A stretch of 64,000 bases of DNA from CAVRIA01 sp963721115 (lineage in GTDB: Bacteria; Desulfobacterota; Binatia; HRBIN30; CADEER01), in assembly GCA_963721115.1 (NCBI GenBank), contig CAVRIA010000005.1, positions 561,692 through 625,691 on the forward strand, read 5' to 3'. Positions 10,100 through 18,054 of this stretch are shown here, in pieces. Within the stretch, counting starts at the first letter, position 1, and each line of letters starts with the position of its first letter. The notes beneath the pieces are model-generated. The model had not been told where the DNA came from. It saw only the letters and a program-made list of their open reading frames with translations, and did not search any database. Position numbers and translations under genes: made by a program.

Positions 10100-10370
10100 A
10101 GAAACCTCCCCCGGAACTTGTGACCCGATTCTGAGCCGGGCGAAGGCCCTCTGTCAAGGTCGTGTACATGTCGATGGTACAAGATACAGGTAGAAGCAGG
10201 GTTCGGGGTTCGGGGTTCGGGCGTTCTGGAATCAGCTTTTCAGACCGCGAACCCCGCCAGAAATCCTGGCTGGCTATTGGAGTGACGGTGAGGCAATCTC
10301 TTCGGCGGGAGAGATTTGATCGGGAAGCGGACCGGCGCGGCCGGTCGAGGTTCGATTTCGGAGGGTTCTC
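10100..10370. other. Divergent intergenic region between two secreted-protein genes
   Basis: This 271-base gap separates the minus-strand gene starting at 10099 from the plus-strand gene starting at 10371, so it should hold both promoters. It contains a G/T-rich direct repeat (GGGTTCG three times, about 10199-10220) with a partial complement (CGCGAACCCCG, about 10246-10256), able to form a hairpin. No clear -35/-10 pair or operator could be assigned. Confidence 0.4.
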
Positions 10371-11858
10371 ATGCGTAAGGGTTTTCTTTTGGTCGCGTGC
10401 TGCACCGTCGCCATGGCGGCGGCGAGCGCGCGCGGCGCGAGCGTCTCGCTCGTCGGCGGCAAGGTGGCAAAGTTCAAGGACAAGTTCGGAACCGTCAAGG
10501 ACCTCGCCGTCATCAAATTCGGCAAGGAGCCCGACATCTCCGCCCCCCTGCCCGATCCGAGCTGTCCGACACAGAGCTCGTTCACGTTGAGGAGCGACCA
10601 GCACCTGATCGGCCCCGTCGCGCTCGACTGTCACCTCTGGCAGGCGAAGGGCTCGGGCCTGATCTACAAGGACCCCTCGCGCACCAACGGTGGCGCGCAG
10701 AAGATCCTCCTCAAGGTCGCCTCGAGCGGCGGCAAGCTGCTGATCAAGCTCAAGGGCGCCAACTACGGCTCGCTCGATTCGATCGGCGGCCCGGTCGACT
10801 TCGTCGAGGCGCAGCTCGACATCGGAACGACCAGCTACTGCGGCCGCTTTCAGGACCCGCCGTCGAGCCTGGTGAAGAACGAAACGGAGCAGGTTCTGTT
10901 CAAGGGGCCCTCCGAGCCGTGCGTGCCGCCCGCGCCAACCGAGACGCCCGTGTCGACCGACACGCCGACGGAAACGCCGACGCCGGTCGATACGGCGACC
11001 CCGACCATGACCGGAACCGTGACGCAGACCGGCACGATCACCGAGACGCCGACGACGACACAGACGGCCTCCGTGACCGCCACACCGACCGAGACGTCCA
11101 CGCCGGCAGTGCCGACGGCGTTTCGCATCGACCAGCTCGCCCTGCGCGACCCGCACGTGCTCGTGGACATCGGCTTCTGCGTCGACGTGACGGATCCGCC
11201 GGGCTTCGGGGGGTACTCGGCGAACGGCCTGATCGACAGCCAGCTGACGGCCGACGGCGACGGCGACGGCTTCCTCGACTTCAACCTGCTGGCGATCTTC
11301 CGGCCGTTGCTGCAGCCGCCGTTCGCCGGCAGCAACGTCGACATCCAGACCGCGCAGTGCACGCCGCCGGTCGGTAGCGAGGTCTGCAGCCCCGGCGCCG
11401 CCGCGCCGCAGACGACGACGTACCAGAATCAGAGCTCGGGCGTTTGCCTGTCCCCCGTCGCCGGCACCACCGGGCCGAACAACGGCGGCTCCTACAGCCC
11501 CGCCGTTCTGTCCCCGGCGGCCCCCTGCGCCAAGAGCGCTTCTACAACCATTTCCTTCCCGTTCGGCTCCCTCAGCATCCCGCTCGAGGCCGTGCAGGTC
11601 GGAGCGCGCTATGTAGGAGACCCGGCCACCGGCCTGGTCGATGGGCTGATCGTCGGCTTCATCAGCGAAGCGGACGCCAATCAGATCCCGCTCCCCCCGG
11701 ATTTCCCTCTGTTCGCGGGCCAGCCGCTCAGCGTCCTGTTCCCGCGCGGCGCCGGCAACTGCACGGACGACGACAGAGACACCGGTCCCGGAGGCGAGCT
11801 CGGCTGGTACTTCTACCTCAACTTCACCGCCCACGAGGTGACGTGGACGGGGCCCTGA
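10371..11858 (+). CDS. Secreted protein with unnamed beta domain and Thr/Pro linker
   Basis: Exported protein of 495 residues, function unknown. The ATG follows GGAGGG at good spacing. A signal peptide spans residues 1-22 (VACCTVAMAAASARG). Residues 28-160 (KVAKFKDKFG, GSGLIYKD, QKILLKVA, KLLIKLKGANYG, TSYCGRF) match in order the domain at 397-540 of the divergent neighbour. A Thr/Pro linker (about 185-250) leads to a C-terminal region with few motifs. Its stop codon sits in the loop of a GC hairpin. The two divergent genes probably encode related surface or secreted proteins. Confidence 0.82.
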   Translation: MRKGFLLVACCTVAMAAASARGASVSLVGGKVAKFKDKFGTVKDLAVIKFGKEPDISAPLPDPSCPTQSSFTLRSDQHLIGPVALDCHLWQAKGSGLIYKDPSRTNGGAQKILLKVASSGGKLLIKLKGANYGSLDSIGGPVDFVEAQLDIGTTSYCGRFQDPPSSLVKNETEQVLFKGPSEPCVPPAPTETPVSTDTPTETPTPVDTATPTMTGTVTQTGTITETPTTTQTASVTATPTETSTPAVPTAFRIDQLALRDPHVLVDIGFCVDVTDPPGFGGYSANGLIDSQLTADGDGDGFLDFNLLAIFRPLLQPPFAGSNVDIQTAQCTPPVGSEVCSPGAAAPQTTTYQNQSSGVCLSPVAGTTGPNNGGSYSPAVLSPAAPCAKSASTTISFPFGSLSIPLEAVQVGARYVGDPATGLVDGLIVGFISEADANQIPLPPDFPLFAGQPLSVLFPRGAGNCTDDDRDTGPGGELGWYFYLNFTAHEVTWTGP

Positions 11859-11869
11859 CGGGCCCCTTT
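11849..11869 (+). terminator. Terminator overlapping the stop codon
   Basis: GGGGCCC and GGGCCCC form a perfect seven-pair stem with loop TGAC, followed by TTT. The TGA stop of the upstream gene is in the loop. Confidence 0.65.
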
Positions 11870-11950
11870 GCGTCGCGCCAGCGGCCACTTCGAAACGCTG
11901 GACCTCCTGGGGCCATTGATGGAATATGCCCCGAATCAGGAAGGGCGCCG

Positions 11951-13464
11951 ATGGGATACCGACGCAGGGGATTCGCAGGGACGATCGCAGCGGTCGCGGT
12001 GACCGCGCTGTGCGGATGCGGGGGCTCGTCCTCGCACGGGGGCGCGACGCCGACGCCAACCGCGACGTCCAAATCGGCCCCCTCGCTGACACCGACGGCG
12101 TCCGACACGGCGACCTCGCCGCCAACCGCGACCGCGACGCGCACGGCGACCACCATCCCGACCGCGACCCCGACACCGGTTCCGACGCCCGCCGTATTCG
12201 TCTACTGGGACCAGAACGAGGAGCAGGACGCCCGCCGGCTGGACGGCCGCCTCGTTCAGCTCGTCGCGCCGTGGGACCCGAACGGCCAGATGTGCCTCTT
12301 CCCCGACTCCTCGGGCCGACCGGGGCAGTTCGTCACCGGCTACAATCCGACGCTGCCGAGCCAGCACAACCTCGGCAGCCTGCTGCCGCTGAAGAACCCA
12401 CCGGTGGGCATGGCCGTGTGGGATCGCCACGGCGGCTTCACCGGCCAGGCCATCTACGTGCCGGGGCCCTACGCCCTGCCCGGCTCGGACATCGGCGGCG
12501 ACATCCCGCCCGACAACTCGTCGATGTTCTGCACCGACGGAGTGACGGCGCACTGCAGCAGCGATGCCGACTGCCCGAACGGGATCGAAGTGCAGCGGCA
12601 CGTTCAACGACAACGGCTCGTTCACGGGCTGCGCCTTCGACTCCAAGGGCGACCTGTTCGCCGCCGACATCGGCGGTGCGCAGGGACAGGCGGCGTCCCC
12701 CGATCAGGGGCGGATCATCGAATGGTTCCCGCCCGACTACACGTCGTACATGCATCATCTTCGGTCCGACGACGGGCGGCGACGAGGCGGGAGGACACCA
12801 CGTCAACGGCAGCGGCGGCCTCAGCAACCCCGGCATGATGGCGTTCGACCCCGGGGACAACCTGTACGTACCCGAGTCCGGCAAGCTGCGCGTCCTGCGC
12901 TTCGATCACTCCGAGCTGCCGAGCGGCCCCGAGGCCTGCGGGCCCGACGGGCTTCTCACGCCGCCGGCGCAGCCGACGGTGTTCATCAGCCAGCTGGCGC
13001 CGGTCGGCATCGGCGCCCCCGCCGGCATCGCCCGCGATCCGAGCTGCAGCACGGAGACCACCAACTGCTGGGCGGTGACCAACGTGCTTTCCGGCACCAG
13101 CCTCGGCGGCGCCGCCGGCGCCGTCTACTGGTTCGACGGCCAGGGCAACCCGATGCCCGACAAGGGCCCCATCAGCGGCAAGTTCAGCCCGTTCGGCATC
13201 TCGGTCACTTCCTCCGGGAACGTGTTCTTCATCGACATCGGCCTGACCTGCACCGACAGCGGATGCGACACGGTCACCGGCGGCGGCGGGCTCTACGAGG
13301 TCGACTTCACGGACGGCACGCCCGGAACGCCCGTCAAGATCGCCTCCGGGATGAACTTCCCCACCAGCGTCACGATCTGCGACGCGAGCCAGCGCGTGTG
13401 TCCGGTACCGGTGTTGGAGGCCACGCCGGTCACCCAGGCGACGCCCAGCGAGGGCGGGTCCTGA
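11951..13464 (+). CDS. Lipoprotein with NHL-like beta-propeller segments (two frameshifts)
   Basis: Probable outer-surface lipoprotein of unknown role. The ATG follows AGGAAGG. The signal peptide ends in a lipobox-like LCGC, then a Thr/Pro linker (about 30-75). The mature part has segments typical of NHL or SMP-30 propellers (FDSKGDLFAADIGG, MAFDPGDNLYVPESGKLRVL, SPFGISVTSSGNVFFIDIG). Three frames must be joined by +1 corrections at about 12582 (GGG run, ...DADCPN / GSKCSGTFNDNG) and about 12750 (...PDYTSY / CIIFGPTTGGDEAGG). Corrected length is about 504 codons. It ends 7 bases before the SDR gene, so the two may be cotranscribed. Confidence 0.72.
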
Positions 13465-13471
13465 CGTCTCG

Positions 13472-14290
13472 ATGAGCGAGGTCGCACAGCGACACGTTCT
13501 GATCACGGGCGGAGCGAGCGGCATCGGGCGGCTGATGGCCCTGAAGCTGGCGGCCCTCGGTGGCCGGATCAGCGTCTGGGACATCCACCACGAGAACCTC
13601 GGCCGGGTGGTCGACGAGCTCAACGCCGGCGGTCCGGAGCCGGTGGCGCACGGCTTCGTCTGCGACGTGTCGCGGCGCGAGGACGTCTACGCGGTGGCCG
13701 GCGAGACGGTCGCCGCCTCAGGGCCGGTCGACATTCTGATCAACAACGCCGGCATCGTCAGCGGCAAGAGTTTGCTGGAGATCCCCGACGAGAAGATCGA
13801 GGCCACCTTCGCGATCAACACCCTCAGCCTCTTCTGGACGGCGAAGGCGTTCCTGCCGCGCATGATCGAGCGCCGCCGCGGCCACCTGGTCACCATCGCC
13901 TCGGCCTCCGCCCTGATCGGCGTGGCCCGGCTCGCCGACTACTCGGCCAGCAAGTGGGCAGCGATGGCTTTCGACGAGTCGCTGCGCGCCGAGCTGCGGG
14001 CGACCGCTCCGGCGATCGTCACCACGGTGGTCTGCCCCTACTACATCGACACCGGCATGTTCCGGGGCGTGAAGTCGCGCTTCCCTTGGCTTTTGCCCAT
14101 CCTCAACGAGGACGACGTCGCCGAGCGCACCGTCGCGGCGATCCGCCGCGACAAGCGGCGCCTCATGATGCCGCGCACCATCTACCTGTTGCCGCTGCTG
14201 CGGCTCCTGCCGGTCGGCGCCTTCGACCGGCTCGCCGCCTTCCTCGGCGTCAACGCGTCCATGGACGAGTTCGAGGGCCGGTCGAGCTAG
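13472..14290 (+). CDS. Short-chain dehydrogenase/reductase
   Basis: Classical SDR of 272 residues, NAD(P)-dependent, substrate unknown. Visible motifs are the cofactor glycines TGGASGIG (10-17), the acidic residue after strand 2 (VWDIHHEN), NNAG, Ser in IASASA, and catalytic YSASK. The C-terminal part (CPYYIDTGMFRGVKSRFPWLLPIL and a hydrophobic MPRTIYLLPLLRLLP) resembles the retinol/17-beta-hydroxysteroid group (SDR16C/DHRS3 type), suggesting a membrane-associated enzyme on a lipophilic alcohol or ketone. Confidence 0.88.
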   Translation: MSEVAQRHVLITGGASGIGRLMALKLAALGGRISVWDIHHENLGRVVDELNAGGPEPVAHGFVCDVSRREDVYAVAGETVAASGPVDILINNAGIVSGKSLLEIPDEKIEATFAINTLSLFWTAKAFLPRMIERRRGHLVTIASASALIGVARLADYSASKWAAMAFDESLRAELRATAPAIVTTVVCPYYIDTGMFRGVKSRFPWLLPILNEDDVAERTVAAIRRDKRRLMMPRTIYLLPLLRLLPVGAFDRLAAFLGVNASMDEFEGRSS

Positions 14291-14394
14291 GGTGGTTTCT
14301 CGGGTATCGACCCTGATTTCCGGAAATTTGCCGAGAACCTTCCGGACTTGGCGGCGCCAAGGCAGGTACACGGCCGACTGGGAGGAGGATTCCG

Positions 14395-14940
14395 ATGCGA
14401 CATCGATGGGCAACCCCAGCCGTCATCAGCCTGGCAACATTGTTCCTCGCCGGCTGCGTGATGGAGTCGAAGTACAACAGTATGCTCCAGCAGCAGGAAT
14501 CGCTCGAGGCCTCGCTGCGCGCGGAGATCAACGCGGACCAGGTCAAGATCGAGCAGCTGGAGAACGGCATTCGCGTGCGCCTGTCCGACGCGCTGCTGTA
14601 CCGCTCCGGTTCCGTCGAGCTGCACGAGAACGGCCGGGCGGCGCTCGACAAGGTGACGGGCCAGCTCGCCGACATGGCGGCGCAGGGAAACCAGATCGAC
14701 GTCGCCGGCAACACCGACGACACGCCGATTGGACCCGCGCTCGCCGGGCGCTATCGCACCAACTGGGAGCTCGCGGCGGAGCGGGCGACGGTCGTGGTGC
14801 GCTACCTGCAGGAGCGCGGCGTCGACCCGACGAAGCTAGAGGCAATCTCGAACGGGCAGTACCATCCCGTGGCGCCCAACGACAGCGCCGCCGGGCGAGC
14901 CCAGAACCGGCGCACCGATCTCCTCATTCGCCCGCATTGA
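14395..14940 (+). CDS. OmpA-family peptidoglycan-binding lipoprotein
   Basis: Outer-membrane lipoprotein of 181 residues that would tether the envelope to peptidoglycan. It has a lipobox LAGC (residues 19-22), a short coiled-coil-like segment (QQQESLEASLRAEINADQVK), and an OmpA-like domain with IDVAGNTDDTPI, ERATVVVRYLQERGVDPTKL and GRAQNRRTDLLI, covering the diaminopimelate-binding Asp/Arg positions. The upstream GGGAGGAG is a good ribosome site. A hairpin lies about 45 bases after the stop. Confidence 0.9.
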   Translation: MRHRWATPAVISLATLFLAGCVMESKYNSMLQQQESLEASLRAEINADQVKIEQLENGIRVRLSDALLYRSGSVELHENGRAALDKVTGQLADMAAQGNQIDVAGNTDDTPIGPALAGRYRTNWELAAERATVVVRYLQERGVDPTKLEAISNGQYHPVAPNDSAAGRAQNRRTDLLIRPH

Positions 14941-14984
14941 GGCCGGCGATCGTCCTCATGCTGCGGCTGTATCAGCCCCGCATG

Positions 14985-15014
14985 ACGTGCCACCGTCGAT
15001 TGTCGACGGCACGT
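14985..15014 (+). terminator. Hairpin after the OmpA lipoprotein gene
   Basis: ACGTGCCACCGTCGA and TCGACGGCACGT pair around a short TTG loop with one bulged base. There is no T-tract. It lies in the 165-base gap before the DUF4410 gene and plausibly separates the two transcripts. Confidence 0.4.
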
Positions 15015-15105
15015 GGAAGGTCGCGCCGGTGAAGAAGGTGCAGTAGTCCGTGTTCGTCACCATTGTCCGAACCGTCGGGCCCCGCTCGACAAGGAGGAGA
15101 GTCAG

Positions 15106-15810
15106 ATGAAGCTACGAAGAACGATGATCCCGTACCTGCTCGCCATGGTCGTGGCCGCCGGGTGCGCCTCGACCCAGGTCTCCAACCGCCAGCAGCTCGT
15201 CAGCGGGCCACTCCCGCGGCCCGCTCACATCTGGGTGTACGACTTCGCCGCCACGCCGGCCGACGTTCCGGCCGACTCGGCTCTCGCCGGCCACTATTCC
15301 ACGGAGACGTCTCAGACGGCCGAGCAGATCGCGACCGGCCGGCAGCTGGGCGCTGAAATTGCGGCGCAGTTGGTCGACCAGATTGGCGCCATGGGCTTGC
15401 CCGCGGCGCGAGGCGGGGCGGAAACGACGCCGCAGATCAACGACATCGTGCTGCGCGGTTACCTCGTATCCGTCGACAAGGGCAGTGCCGCCGAGCGCCT
15501 GGTCATCGGATTCGGCTCCGGGGCGTCCGAGTTGAAAACGGCGGTCGAAGGCTACCAGATGACGGCTCGGGGGTTGCGCAAGCTCGGATCCGGCACGGTG
15601 CAATCCGGTGGAAGTAAAGGCCCGGGGGCCGCCCTCGGGGTCGTCGGCCTCCTTGCCACCGGCAACCCGGCGGGCCTCATCATCAGCACCGGGGTGAAGG
15701 TGTACGGGGAGGCGAGCGGCGGCAGCACGATTCAGGGCAGAGCCAAGCAGACCGCCAAGGAAATCGCCGATGTGCTCCAAAAGCGATTCCAGCAAGAGGG
15801 TTGGATCTGA
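15106..15810 (+). CDS. DUF4410 lipoprotein
   Basis: Predicted lipoprotein of 234 residues, function unknown. Start chosen at MKLRRTMIPYLL because AAGGAGGAG precedes it and the signal peptide with lipobox AAGC follows. The mature part matches DUF4410: IWVYDFAATPADVP, a central amphipathic segment (TGRQLGAEIAAQLVDQI), a strand pair with VLRGYLVSVDKGSAAERLVIGFGSG, and a Gly-rich helix near the C-terminus. It is a single gene, followed by about 620 bases without genes. Confidence 0.82.
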   Translation: MKLRRTMIPYLLAMVVAAGCASTQVSNRQQLVSGPLPRPAHIWVYDFAATPADVPADSALAGHYSTETSQTAEQIATGRQLGAEIAAQLVDQIGAMGLPAARGGAETTPQINDIVLRGYLVSVDKGSAAERLVIGFGSGASELKTAVEGYQMTARGLRKLGSGTVQSGGSKGPGAALGVVGLLATGNPAGLIISTGVKVYGEASGGSTIQGRAKQTAKEIADVLQKRFQQEGWI

Positions 15811-16429
15811 CTGAGCGGGCGCATGGAGCCTGCCGCCTTCGAGAGCGTGACGAGAAGCTCCGGCGGGTTTCCGAAGACTTTCCGAACTTTTTTCCACGCC
15901 ACAGAAAGCATCGACGGCGTCGGCAATGGGGTTCGCGATTCCCCTTGGAGTCGCGAACCCTCCTTCTCCCTAGCCTGAAACTCGCCCGGGCTGTGCCCGG
16001 GTTCGTAGGCAAAGGCTGGGGCTCGGGCTGAGGCTGGGGATCGATCCCAAAGACCGCGCGAAGCGCGCACCGTCCTCAGCCCGAGCCTGAGCCTCAGCCT
16101 CAGCCTGGTCCGGAAGTCCGTGTGTTTCTCAGCTCGAATGATCCGGCGTAGCCCGGGGGTGAGACTAAAGACTAACAGCCCGTTGAAAAACCCCACCCCA
16201 TGCTTCGACAAGCTCAGCATGAGCGGATCCCCTCCTTGATTCACAACGACTTTTTCCGCGCGTCCTGAGCTTGTCGAAGGGCGTCCGGGCTTTTTCAACG
16301 GGCAGCTAAGGCGTGCCGGCGCCTCGGTGCGAGAACGCATTCGTCGCGCGCGTTCCGCGATCGTGCAAACGAGCGGCTTGCCCGCCGAGGCGACGGTCGC
16401 GTATCGAACCTCGCAGGAGGTGAGGCGAG
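15811..16429. other. Intergenic region made of palindromic repeats
   Basis: No gene was found. It holds a hairpin (GGGTTCGCGA at 15929-15938 with TCGCGAACCC at 15951-15960), a perfect 14-base inverted repeat (16020-16033 with 16074-16087, GGCTCGGGCTGAGG), and a MITE-like element at 16176-16306. The last 120 bases lead to the flavin-binding protein gene and end in a strong GGAGGTGAGG ribosome site. Confidence 0.6.
16176..16306. mobile_element. MITE-like element, family A, copy 1
   Basis: About 131 bases bounded by inverted termini CAGCCCGTTGAAAAA and TTTTTCAACGGGCAG. The interior carries GCTTCGACAAGCTCAGCATG and its near complement CCTGAGCTTGTCGAAGG. A second, closely similar element occurs at 33881-34037. 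No coding capacity, so mobilisation would need a transposase in trans. Confidence 0.7.
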
Positions 16430-17086
16430 ATGGAGATCGAACCGACCGAGCGCACGCGGCTGCGGCGGCTGCCGCAGCGCGCCGCCTACGACCGCGCCAC
16501 CATCGACGCGATTCTCGACGAGGGGCTGATCTGCCAGGTCGGTTTCGCCGTCGACGGACAACCGTACGTACTGCCGACGACGTACGCACGGGTCGGCGAC
16601 CGCCTGTACGTCCACGGCTCCGCCGCCAGCCGCATGCTGCGCACCCTGGCCGGCGGTGTTCCCGTGTGCGTGACCGTGACGCTGCTCGACGGCCTGGTGC
16701 TGGCGCGCTCCGCCTTCCACCATTCGATGAACTACCGCTGCGTGGTCGTGCTCGGCACCGCCGCGGCGGTGACGGACGAAAGCGAACGACTCGCCGCCCT
16801 GCGGGCGATCGTCGAGCACGCGGTGCCGGGCCGCTGGCCCGAGGTGCGTCCGCCCAACACGAGGGAGCTGCGCGCCACCAGCGTGCTGCGGCTCGATCTG
16901 GCCGAGGTGTCGGCCAAGGTGCGCACGGGACCGCCGCTCGACGACGAGGAGGACCTCGGCCTTCCCTGCTGGGCGGGCGTGATCCCGCTGCGGCTGGTGC
17001 CGCAGACGCCGGTGGCGGACGGACGGCTGGCCGAGGACGTCGCCCTGCCGGCGCACGCCGCGGCCTACCGGCGGCTCCCTTCATGA
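16430..17086 (+). CDS. Pyridoxamine 5'-phosphate oxidase-family flavin-binding protein
   Basis: Cytoplasmic split-barrel protein of 218 residues, probably binding FMN or F420; true substrate unknown. Typical segments are EGLICQVGFAVDGQPYVLPT, GDRLYVHGSAASRMLRTL, VCVTVTLLDGLVLARSAFHHSMNYRCVVV and the C-terminal WAGVIPLRLV, as in the nitroimidazole-resistance (NimA)-like subgroup. The ATG is preceded by GGAGGTGAGG at ideal spacing. Its TGA overlaps the ATG of the next methyltransferase. Confidence 0.87.
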   Translation: MEIEPTERTRLRRLPQRAAYDRATIDAILDEGLICQVGFAVDGQPYVLPTTYARVGDRLYVHGSAASRMLRTLAGGVPVCVTVTLLDGLVLARSAFHHSMNYRCVVVLGTAAAVTDESERLAALRAIVEHAVPGRWPEVRPPNTRELRATSVLRLDLAEVSAKVRTGPPLDDEEDLGLPCWAGVIPLRLVPQTPVADGRLAEDVALPAHAAAYRRLPS

Positions 17087-17685
17087 GGCTTCATTCCGCC
17101 GCCGCCGCGCGCAACCGCGAGCCGATCCTTCACGTCCTCGAGCGCGTCGTGCCGGCGCAGGGGACGATCCTGGAGATCGGCTCCGGCAGCGGCGAGCACG
17201 CGGTGTTCGCCGCGCCGCGGCTGCCGGGGCGACTCTGGCAGCCGACCGACGTCGATCCCGACGCGCTGGCCAGCATTCGCGCCTGGCGCGAGGAGCTTCC
17301 CTTGGAGAACCTGCTCGCCCCGCTGCGCTTCGACGCCCGGGATCGCCCGTGGGCGTTCTCCGATCTCGCGGCGATCGTCTCGATCAACGTCATCCACATC
17401 TCGGCGTGGGACGTCTGCGAGGGATTGATCGAAGGTGCCGCCGGCGCGCTGCGTCCGGGCGGCGTGCTGTACCTCTACGGCCCGTTTCGAATCGACGGCC
17501 GGCACACCGCGCCCAGCAACGAAGCCTTCGACGCCAGTCTGCGCGCGCGCGATCCCTCCTGGGGGGTGCGCGATCTGGCCGACGTGCGCGGCCTCGCCGA
17601 ACGCCGTGGTCTCGTGCCGGACAGCGTCGTCCCGATGCCCGCGAACAACCTGTCCGTCGTGTTCCGCCGGCCGCTTGATTCCTAA
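17083..17685 (+). CDS. DUF938-family SAM-dependent methyltransferase
   Basis: Class I methyltransferase-like protein of 200 residues. It starts MRLHSAAAARNREPILHVL, with SAM motif I LEIGSGSGEHAVFAAP, motif II region WQPTDVDPDALASI, and INVIHISAW and YLYGPFRIDGRHTAPSN, which are characteristic of DUF938. The start overlaps the previous stop (ATGA), so the two genes are coupled. The methyl acceptor is unknown. Confidence 0.9.
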   Translation: MRLHSAAAARNREPILHVLERVVPAQGTILEIGSGSGEHAVFAAPRLPGRLWQPTDVDPDALASIRAWREELPLENLLAPLRFDARDRPWAFSDLAAIVSINVIHISAWDVCEGLIEGAAGALRPGGVLYLYGPFRIDGRHTAPSNEAFDASLRARDPSWGVRDLADVRGLAERRGLVPDSVVPMPANNLSVVFRRPLDS

Positions 17686-17723
17686 GTACATCGTTTCCGA
17701 CAAATACGGTGACGTATTTCTTT

Positions 17724-17920
17724 CTCTCCGGATGAGGCTGTCGATTTCTCAAATGCAAGGATCACCCTTCGGAAAAGGGGGGCTCAGGGGTGAGCTTGAG
17801 ACAAAATCATTTAGGAAATCAACCGACCTCAACCGCTCAAGGCTGAGCTCGTCGAAGCCTGTCCTGAGCGTAGTCGAAGGGCCTCGATTCGGAGAAAATC
17901 GACAGACTCGGATGGGAGAG
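17724..17920. mobile_element. MITE-like element, family B, copy 1
   Basis: About 197 bases with inverted ends, CTCTCCGGATGAGGCTGTCG on the left and complementary CGACAGACTCGGATGGGAGA on the right (several mismatches). The interior has a G-run segment (AAAAGGGGGGCTCAGGGG) and a CTGAGCTCGTCGAAGCC / GCGTAGTCGAAGGG palindrome. A better-preserved copy is at 59494-59680. It fills most of the gap between 17685 and 18055. Confidence 0.65.
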
Positions 17921-18054
17921 GATTGAGGGAGATTCGATGAAGCCGCAGGCCACCATCATCATGGCCGGTCGACGCTGTCGCAGAGAACGAATTCGGTGAT
18001 GGCTTGCTTTGCACGGCTCGACGGACGCGGTACTGTCGGCCGCAAGGGGACACC

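Noticed and set aside
7253..10123. Plus-strand open frame of about 956 codons
   Set aside because: Shadow of the Cys-rich secreted protein; the Thr-rich linker appears as a Val/Ala-Ser repeat in this strand.
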